Origin: DATHYU01 sp033722675
Lineage (GTDB): Bacteria; Actinomycetota; Acidimicrobiia; Spongiisociales; UBA11373
Assembly (NCBI GenBank): GCA_033722675.1
Contig: JAWVYO010000145.1
Coordinates: 1 to 5,183, forward strand
Reading direction: 5' to 3'
DNA: 5,183 nucleotides
How positions within the stretch are numbered: position 1 is the stretch's first letter; each line of letters begins with the position of its first letter. A program made the position numbers and the translations under genes. The notes beneath the pieces are model-generated. The model was not told where the DNA came from, searched no databases, and saw nothing but the letters and a program-made list of their open reading frames with translations. This document shows positions 1-5,183 of the stretch, one piece after another.

Positions 1-3000
1 AGCTCGCCCGTTTCGAGATCCCACAGGTTGATCGCCCCGTCCTCGGTCCCCGCCGTGACCAGCCGGGTGCTCGTCGGATCGATGTCGGCGAGCACGGCCC
101 CGCGGTGCGGCGAGAGGCGGAAGCGCTCGGTCTGGGTCGCGACGTCGAGAACGACGACGCGTCCGTCGTCGGTGGTGCCGACGATCGTCGAACCGTCGGG
201 AGAGATCCGGGCGTAGGCGACGAACGAGGAGTAGTCGGACCGCCAGGCCCTCCGGGTCTCCGACTCGTGGACGAACAGACCGTTCACGGCGAGGACGATG
301 CGGGTTCCGTCGGACGACCATCTCGCCGCCGACACGACCGAGCCGATGGGCGCCGGTTGTCGGAGCTGACGGCGGACCTCTCCTGCCGCGGTGTCGAGGA
401 TCGAGAAGAACTCGCCGACACCGAAGATCGGTGACGTCCTGGATGGGACGGCGACGACGACGGTGTCGTCGGGACCGGCGCCGATGCCGATCACCTCCTC
501 GGACGTCACGTAGATCCGCTGCCGCTCGGTCCAGCTGTCTGTGTCGAACAGGACGACGTCTCCGTCAGAGGTGCCGACGGCGAGGCGGGACCCGTCGGGG
601 GACAGGTCTGCCACGTCCACCCGGTCCTCGACGGTGAACACCCTGGCGCCGGTCGCGGCCTCGTAGACCCGGGCGATGCCGGTGGTCGGATCGACATGGA
701 CGGCCAGTCCGCCGGCGATGCTCACCCGGAGCGAGGGGTCCAGGCGTTCGGTGGTGCCGGAGAACTTGGAGGCAGCCCGGTGCCCCCGCACCACGTGCAC
801 CGCATCCGCGGACACGATGACACCGCCGGTGGCGTCGTAGGCGACCTCCCGGATCGAGTTGCCGGAGGCGACGATCGTGAACCGCTTCACGCCGGTCTCG
901 GTACCGAAGACGTCGATCACGCCGCTCTGCATGCCGACGGCGATCAGCGCACCGTCGGGAGAGAACGCCATCGTGCGCGGTTCGCCGGCGAAGGTGAAGC
1001 CGTTCGTCGGGGGGTCGTCGAGGAAGTGCCGATCCCCGGCCCATACCTGGATCGACTCCGGCCCGGCGACGGCGATGAGGTCGCCGGGGCCCTCGGCGAC
1101 GACGGCATACGGGCCCGGCGCGTCGGGCTGAAAGAAGACGTCGCCCTCCTCGTACTCGGCGACCTCGTCGTTCTCCGCGACGGTCACCGTGGCAGTTCCC
1201 TCCTGGAGGAAGACGATGACGCCTTCGTCGGTGCCCACGTACAGGTTGCCGTCACGGACCACGGCCGAGGTCACGTTGGCGGGCGACTCGAGCGACCCGA
1301 GCCGCACCTCGTCGTTTTCGGTGGCGGCTACTGCGCACACGCCGAGGGGGGTCGTGCCCCCGACCTCGCACGCACCGCCGACGAGGTACGCGACCTCACT
1401 GTCGGTGGTCACCACGGCGACGCCGGAGGGACGCCACAGGGGGAACCGCCCGAGCCGACTGCCGTAGGGCTGCAGCTCGTCGAACACGTTGGGCAGGAGT
1501 CCGACGACGCTGATACGACCCTGGTTGTCGAGGGCGAGCAGGGATCCCGGGTCCAAGGGTGCCAGCGCTCCGTCGTCCCAGAGGGGCGACGCGATCACGC
1601 CCATGCCCGACTCCTCGACGTCGAACTCGATGCCGATGGACTCGTGCACCACCCCGGTCTCGGGGTCGCGGAATTCGACGGCCCCGCCGGGGCCGATCGT
1701 CACGAGGAAGCCGCCCTCGGGAACGAGGCCCTGGAACAGGACGTCGTCTCCGGCCGGCGGGAGCATCGTGATCGCCGCTGTCCGAACCGTGTCGATCTCG
1801 TAGAGCAGACCGCTGGCATCGATCGCCTGCTGGAGGGCGCCCACCACGGTGGGCCCGGAATCGATGTCGGCCGCTTCGAGAGCGAGGAGGAGCCCGAGGG
1901 CGGGATCGGTGTCGAGCAGGTCGATGGCATCGGCGGCCAGGGCTCGCGCCGTCGCCTGCCTCGCCTGGGCGTCCGCGCGGGCGGTGGCCTCTTCGGCTCG
2001 TCGTCCGCTGGCCGCAGCGACGAGGGCGAGGACCACCGCGACCGCGGCGACGACGGCGAGCACGGCGGTGATCGCATAGCGCCGAACACGGGCGCGTCGC
2101 TGCCTGGTCCGCTCGGCCTCGGTCCCTGCGTCGATGAACGCCCGCTCGGTGTCGGTGAGCGCCAGGGTGGTCGTGGCGGAGAACGCCACGTAGCGGTCGA
2201 GGCGTCCGCCGGCGAGGAGGAACTCGGGGGACCGATCGCTGCGGTCCCACTCCGTCGTGAGATCCTCCAGCCGCCGTCGCGAGGCGAGTTCCTCGCGCGC
2301 TCCGGTGATCCAGGTGCGGAGGCGGTCCCATTCGGTGAGGAGGGCCTCGTGGGCGACCTCGACCGTCGGTTCCCCGGTCGTCGGGTCCTGGTCGAAGGTG
2401 AGGAGGCGGGCTCGGCCGAACGCGTCGAGGATCGGCTCGACCTCGTCCCCGAGCGTGCCGACGTCGACCCTGCGGCGGGTGTCGCCGGTGCCTTCGCCGG
2501 GGGTGACGAGGCGGAGGAAGACCTGGCGGGCGGTGTCCTGCTGGTCGGGGGTGAGCTGGTCGTAGGTGTCTTCGGCGCGCTGGGCGAGGGCGGCGCGGAG
2601 TCCCCCGACCCGTCCGTAGTCGGCACGGGTGAGGGCGTCGGTCTCGCGGTGGTCGAAGGCTTCGGTGAGGGCGTACTGGAGGAGGGGGAGGGCGCCCGGG
2701 TTGTCCTCGAGGTCGGACACGGCGGCGGCGATGAGGCCGGGATCGACCTGGACCCCCACCCGCCCGGCGGGCTGGACGATGGCGGCTTCCACCTCGGTCG
2801 CCGTCATCGGCGGCAGCAGCACCGTGCCGTCGCGGAACCGTTCGGCCAGGGAGGGGGTCGAGAGCGGCTCGCCCAGGAAGTCGGAGCGCATCGTCACGAG
2901 GACCTGGAGGGGAGTGCGGTCGTCGTCGAGGGCGGCGGTCACGAGCTCGACGAAGGCGCGACGCTGGTCGGGCTCTGCGACGGTCCACAGCTCCTCGAAC

Positions 3001-4199
3001 TGGTCGACGACGAGGACGAGGCGATTCTCGGGTGTGAGGAGACGAAGGGCGCGTCGCAGCCCGGTCTCGTCGGAGCGGAGCATGTCGCCTGCCGATCCGG
3101 GAGCGTCGGGGAAGGCACGCAGCAGGGCCACCTCGAGTTCCTCCACCGGTCGGATCCCGGGGTACATCCGCGCGACGGTGACCCCGCGCTCGGCCAGACG
3201 GGGCACGACCCCGGCGTGCGCGACCGAGGACTTGCCGGATCCCGACGGACCGAGGAGTGCGACGAACGACCCCGGCCCGGCCGCGTCCATTCGATCGAGC
3301 AGGTCGGCGACCACGGTGTCTCGTCCGTGGAAGTCGTCGGTGTCGTTCTGTCCGAAGGGGCGGAGGCCTTTGTAGGGGTTGGGGGCGTCGTCGCTGCGGG
3401 GGGCGGCGGCGGTGGGGGTGGCCCAGAGGGGGAGGTCGAGGCTGTCGTCTTGGGCGAGGATGGCGGCTTCGAGGTCGCGGAGTTCTCGGGAGGGGTCGAT
3501 GCCCAGTTCGTCGGCGAGGGTGCGGCGGGTGTCTTCGTAGGCCCGCAGGGCGTCGGCCTGGCGGCCGGAGCGGTAGAGGGCGACCATCAGCGACGCCCGG
3601 AGGCCCTCGCGGAGGGGATGGTCGGCGATGAGCCGTTCCAACTCGCCGACGAGGTCGGCGTGGCGTCCCAGAGCCAGGTCGGCTTCGACACGGGTCTCCA
3701 GGGCCCGCATCCTGAGTTCGTCGAGGCGGCGGATCTCGTCCTGGGCGAACTCCTCGTAGGTGAAATCCGCCAGTGCGGGGCCCCGCCACAGGCCCAGGGC
3801 GTCCCGCGACAGTGCGGCGGCCTTGCCGGGGTCGTCACCCAACACCGCACGGGCTTGCCCGAGGAGCGCTTCGAAGTGGGAGGCGTCCACGTCGGCGGGA
3901 TCGACGTCCAACACGTAACCGGCAGGTGTGGTGCGGATGACCGTGCCGTCGGTGCCCTTCTCCCGGTCGGGTTCGAGGGCGTCACGGAGCTTGGACAGAT
4001 GAAACCCCACCGTCTTCACACCACCCGAGGGTGGGTCCTCGCCCCAGAGGCGATCGAGGATCCGCTCCGCTGGTATCGGGACACCGGGCGACAGCAGGAA
4101 CAGGCCCAGCAGGGCCCGCTGACGGGGCGCAGTGGGGGCGCGGTCCTCCCCATCGATCACCACCACCAACGGCCCCAACACCCCGAACCGGCTGCTCAT
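1..4199 (-). CDS. BTAD / nSTAND1 ATPase / WD40 transmembrane transcriptional regulator (3' end outside window)
   Basis: Predicted large signal-responsive transcription factor; 1399 codons are read and the frame is still open at the window edge. Residues 1-100 look like an OmpR/SARP-type winged helix (LWGEDPP at 51-57, HLSKLRDAL at 67-75, GYVLDVD at 94-100). Residues 101-245 form a BTAD helical domain (LWRGPAL at 137-143, ADELGIDPSREL at 229-240). After a Pro/Ala/Asp linker comes an nSTAND1-type ATPase: NPYKGLRPF at 274-282, FHGRD at 290-294, Walker A GPSGSGKSS at 317-325, Walker B LVLVVDQFEELW at 394-405, VTMRSDF at 435-441, GALPLLQYAL at 502-511 and VEVAHEALL at 613-621. One hydrophobic helix lies at 708-730. 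WD40-like blades run from about 821 onward; the last visible one ends INLWDLETGEL. All nucleotide-binding motifs are intact, so an active switch is likely. ATG at 4199 is chosen because GAGGA lies six bases upstream and the start overlaps the preceding stop; ATG at 4205 would touch the ribosome site. Domains are firm; ligand and target genes are unknown. Confidence 0.95.
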   Translation of the reverse strand, partial: MSSRFGVLGPLVVVIDGEDRAPTAPRQRALLGLFLLSPGVPIPAERILDRLWGEDPPSGGVKTVGFHLSKLRDALEPDREKGTDGTVIRTTPAGYVLDVDPADVDASHFEALLGQARAVLGDDPGKAAALSRDALGLWRGPALADFTYEEFAQDEIRRLDELRMRALETRVEADLALGRHADLVGELERLIADHPLREGLRASLMVALYRSGRQADALRAYEDTRRTLADELGIDPSRELRDLEAAILAQDDSLDLPLWATPTAAAPRSDDAPNPYKGLRPFGQNDTDDFHGRDTVVADLLDRMDAAGPGSFVALLGPSGSGKSSVAHAGVVPRLAERGVTVARMYPGIRPVEELEVALLRAFPDAPGSAGDMLRSDETGLRRALRLLTPENRLVLVVDQFEELWTVAEPDQRRAFVELVTAALDDDRTPLQVLVTMRSDFLGEPLSTPSLAERFRDGTVLLPPMTATEVEAAIVQPAGRVGVQVDPGLIAAAVSDLEDNPGALPLLQYALTEAFDHRETDALTRADYGRVGGLRAALAQRAEDTYDQLTPDQQDTARQVFLRLVTPGEGTGDTRRRVDVGTLGDEVEPILDAFGRARLLTFDQDPTTGEPTVEVAHEALLTEWDRLRTWITGAREELASRRRLEDLTTEWDRSDRSPEFLLAGGRLDRYVAFSATTTLALTDTERAFIDAGTEAERTRQRRARVRRYAITAVLAVVAAVAVVLALVAAASGRRAEEATARADAQARQATARALAADAIDLLDTDPALGLLLALEAADIDSGPTVVGALQQAIDASGLLYEIDTVRTAAITMLPPAGDDVLFQGLVPEGGFLVTIGPGGAVEFRDPETGVVHESIGIEFDVEESGMGVIASPLWDDGALAPLDPGSLLALDNQGRISVVGLLPNVFDELQPYGSRLGRFPLWRPSGVAVVTTDSEVAYLVGGACEVGGTTPLGVCAVAATENDEVRLGSLESPANVTSAVVRDGNLYVGTDEGVIVFLQEGTATVTVAENDEVAEYEEGDVFFQPDAPGPYAVVAEGPGDLIAVAGPESIQVWAGDRHFLDDPPTNGFTFAGEPRTMAFSPDGALIAVGMQSGVIDVFGTETGVKRFTIVASGNSIREVAYDATGGVIVSADAVHVVRGHRAASKFSGTTERLDPSLRVSIAGGLAVHVDPTTGIARVYEAATGARVFTVEDRVDVADLSPDGSRLAVGTSDGDVVLFDTDSWTERQRIYVTSEEVIGIGAGPDDTVVVAVPSRTSPIFGVGEFFSILDTAAGEVRRQLRQPAPIGSVVSAARWSSDGTRIVLAVNGLFVHESETRRAWRSDYSSFVAYARISPDGSTIVGTTDDGRVVVLDVATQTERFRLSPHRGAVLADIDPTSTRLVTAGTEDGAINLWDLETGE
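3..1739 (-). other. WD40-like beta-propeller region of the regulator
   Basis: Residues 821-1399 consist of repeated short beta-strand units of about 35-45 residues, many with a SPDG-like turn followed by a GT..G.V.V.D type ending. The clearest are at 1078-1106 (FSPDGALIAVG, VIDVFGTETG), 1199-1220 (LSPDGSRLAVGTSDG, VVLFDT), 1333-1353 (SPDGSTIVGTTDDG, VVVLDV) and 1367-1399 (AGTEDGAINLWDLETGE). Units before about 1070 are degenerate and lack the Trp-Asp ending. Roughly a dozen units fit, more than the seven or eight of one propeller, so two propellers are likely. The array continues outside the window. Confidence 0.85.
2010..2078 (-). other. Predicted single transmembrane helix in the STAND-WD40 regulator
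   Basis: Residues 708-730 of the protein starting at 4199 are an uninterrupted run of Ala, Val, Leu, Ile and Thr after Tyr708, with no charged residue. It is preceded by an Arg-rich stretch (RRARVRR at 701-707) and followed by a mixed acidic/basic, Ala-rich helix. By the positive-inside rule, the DNA-binding and ATPase part should be cytoplasmic and the WD40 part outside. Single helices at this place, followed by an Ala-rich segment and an LLDTDP-type motif (761-766 here), are familiar in this protein family. The helix is well supported; the topology is inferred. Confidence 0.8.
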
Positions 4200-5183
4200 C
4201 GACATTCCTCAGACCCGAAGTACCTGCGGCACTCCGCCGGAGTGAACGCACGCCCCTCCGGAAGCAACGACAGCGCTTCGGCCACCAACTCGGCGAGGTC
4301 GGTCGTGAGGGAGTCCACCGTCCCGAACTCGTCGACGAATCCGATGTGGCTGCCGTCTGGCTCGAACCACAGTGCGTGGACGGCCGTTTGCCCCCGTCGC
4401 AGGGTCGAGAGCAGGTCCCCGGAGGACGCATCCCAGAGTCTCACGACCCCGTCGTCGCCACCGGTGGCGGCCCAGCGTCCGTTCGGATCGAACGCGAGAT
4501 GTGCTGCTCCGGCGTGGGCCTCGGACCCGAAGACGGTCTCCATCGCTTCGAGGTCGACGACGGAGATCGCTCCCAGCCCGTCGAGGACGAAGAGGCGGGT
4601 GTCGTCGGGGGCGAAGGCGAGATGGGAGGGAGGCCCGCTCACCTGAACGGTCGTCACGGCGCCGGTGTCGACGTCGTAGACGTCGACCGCTCCCGAGATG
4701 GTCCCGATGGCGAGTGTGCTGCGGTCGTGGGACGAGGCGACGACCCCGGCGGACCCTGCTCCCGAGCCGGACAGGGTGGCGCGCACCGAGCCGTCCGAGA
4801 GCCGGATGAGGCGATAGTCGGATCCCGACCCGTCCGCCGTGCGGACCCACACCGAGTCTGCCGGTCCGGGGGCCAGGTCGAGGATCGGTGCGCCGAGGAC
4901 GATCGTGGTGGTCCCGGTCGACAAGTCGACCGAGGCGATCGTGAGGGTCCCGGACGCGTCCCCCGTGACGAGGGTTCCGTCCTCGAACAGCGCGAGCTCG
5001 GTCGGGCCGTTGCTGCGAGTGCGGACGAGTCGACCCTCCCGGGAGTACACCTGGACCTGTTGCGTGTCGGGAACGGCGATCGCTGCGTGGTCGCCGGCGA
5101 TCTCGAAGTCCGACGGGAAGGCCCGCTGGGGCTGTTCCGGTCCAGGGGCATTCCCCACGGCGAAGCCGCGCACCAGTCCGGTC
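4196..5183 (-). CDS. WD40-type beta-propeller protein, C-terminal part (5' end outside window)
   Basis: The frame is open at the right edge; a GTG at 5173 is in frame, but open codons continue upstream of it, so the true start is probably outside. Counting from that GTG there are 325 residues, almost all short beta-propeller blades. The clearest blade is 225-259, with HLAFDPNGRWAATGGDDG followed by VVRLWD. Weaker ones lie around 23-50, 65-90, 143-175 and 184-212. There is no visible signal peptide, transmembrane helix or enzyme motif in this part. The end, residues 308-325, carries FTPAECRRYFGSEEC, resembling the C-terminal tail familiar from actinobacterial BTAD-STAND-WD40 proteins. This suggests the missing N-terminal part is another SARP-STAND regulator, related to the next gene. 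The stop overlaps that gene's start by four bases, so they form one operon. A stand-alone WD40 protein is the alternative. WD40 identity is firm; the full architecture is inferred. Confidence 0.9.
   Translation of the reverse strand, partial: TGLVRGFAVGNAPGPEQPQRAFPSDFEIAGDHAAIAVPDTQQVQVYSREGRLVRTRSNGPTELALFEDGTLVTGDASGTLTIASVDLSTGTTTIVLGAPILDLAPGPADSVWVRTADGSGSDYRLIRLSDGSVRATLSGSGAGSAGVVASSHDRSTLAIGTISGAVDVYDVDTGAVTTVQVSGPPSHLAFAPDDTRLFVLDGLGAISVVDLEAMETVFGSEAHAGAAHLAFDPNGRWAATGGDDGVVRLWDASSGDLLSTLRRGQTAVHALWFEPDGSHIGFVDEFGTVDSLTTDLAELVAEALSLLPEGRAFTPAECRRYFGSEECR
4206..4210 (-). promoter_or_regulatory. Ribosome binding site of the BTAD-STAND-WD40 gene, inside the upstream coding region
   Basis: The minus strand reads TGAGGA, six bases, then ATG at 4199-4197. 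The GAGGA core matches the 16S rRNA anti-Shine-Dalgarno sequence and the spacing is normal. It lies within the last codons of the upstream WD40 gene, whose TGA (4198-4196) shares bases with the ATG. This favours the start at 4199 over the in-frame ATG at 4205, which would leave no spacer, and implies coupled translation of the two genes. Confidence 0.75.

Noticed and set aside
1700..2626. Minus-strand open frame of 308 codons
   Set aside because: Ser/Pro/Arg-rich low-complexity product, wholly inside the ATPase-to-membrane-helix part of the regulator gene in the wrong frame.
2629..3375. Plus-strand open frame of 248 codons
   Set aside because: Antisense to the ATPase domain, rich in Ser, Arg and Thr, no domain and no ribosome site worth noting; a shadow.
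1396..3789. Minus-strand open frame of 797 codons in another frame
   Set aside because: Its product is dominated by Arg, Pro and Gly, a typical out-of-frame translation of GC-rich DNA, and it lies wholly inside the regulator gene.
2220..4199. Antiphage STAND (Avs-like) defence gene
   Set aside because: The ATPase is STAND-type, but the N-terminal effector position holds a winged helix and BTAD domain rather than a nuclease, protease or other toxic effector, and no defence genes are visible nearby. Transcriptional control is the better reading.
4203..4205. Alternative ATG start for the regulator two codons upstream
   Set aside because: The GAGGA ribosome site would directly touch this ATG, leaving no spacer, whereas ATG at 4199 has a six-base spacer and the common ATGA overlap.
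696..4646. Plus-strand open frame of 1316 codons, the longest closed ORF in the window
   Set aside because: It shares triplet boundaries with the minus-strand regulator gene over most of its length and runs on into the upstream gene. Its product is a low-complexity Gly/Asp/Glu/Val-rich chain with no recognisable domain, while the opposite strand gives clear BTAD, P-loop and WD40 motifs. Its openness follows from the rarity of TTA, CTA and TCA codons in a GC-rich gene.

Overview
The window comes from a very GC-rich genome (by eye near 70% GC). Codons on the minus strand mostly end in G or C. This base use, together with a BTAD/SARP-type regulator fused to a STAND ATPase and WD40 repeats, points to an Actinomycetota chromosome, perhaps an Acidimicrobiia-like or related lineage. 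That placement is inference; no marker gene is present.

Everything supported lies on the minus strand, so the genes read from right to left. Positions 5183-4196 hold the 3' part of a WD40-type beta-propeller protein whose start is outside the window. It ends in a short Cys-containing tail of the kind found at the C-terminus of large BTAD-STAND-WD40 proteins. Its TGA stop overlaps the ATG of the next gene by four bases (ATGA, 4196-4199). That second gene runs from 4199 through position 1 without a stop. Manual translation gives 1399 codons: an OmpR-like winged helix, a BTAD helical domain, an nSTAND1-type P-loop ATPase, one transmembrane helix, and a long array of degenerate WD40-like blades that continues past the window edge.

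The two genes are almost certainly co-transcribed and translationally coupled. The likeliest reading is a tandem pair of related regulators, the upstream one seen only by its C-terminal propeller. A plausible model is that the WD40 part senses a ligand or partner, the STAND ATPase acts as a nucleotide-dependent switch, and the N-terminal winged helix binds DNA. The transmembrane helix sits between switch and propeller, which suggests a membrane-tethered transcription factor with its sensor outside the cytoplasm. The ligand and target genes cannot be read from this window.

There is no non-coding stretch longer than a few bases, no RNA gene, no mobile element and no CRISPR array. The very long open frame on the plus strand (696-4646) is an antisense shadow.
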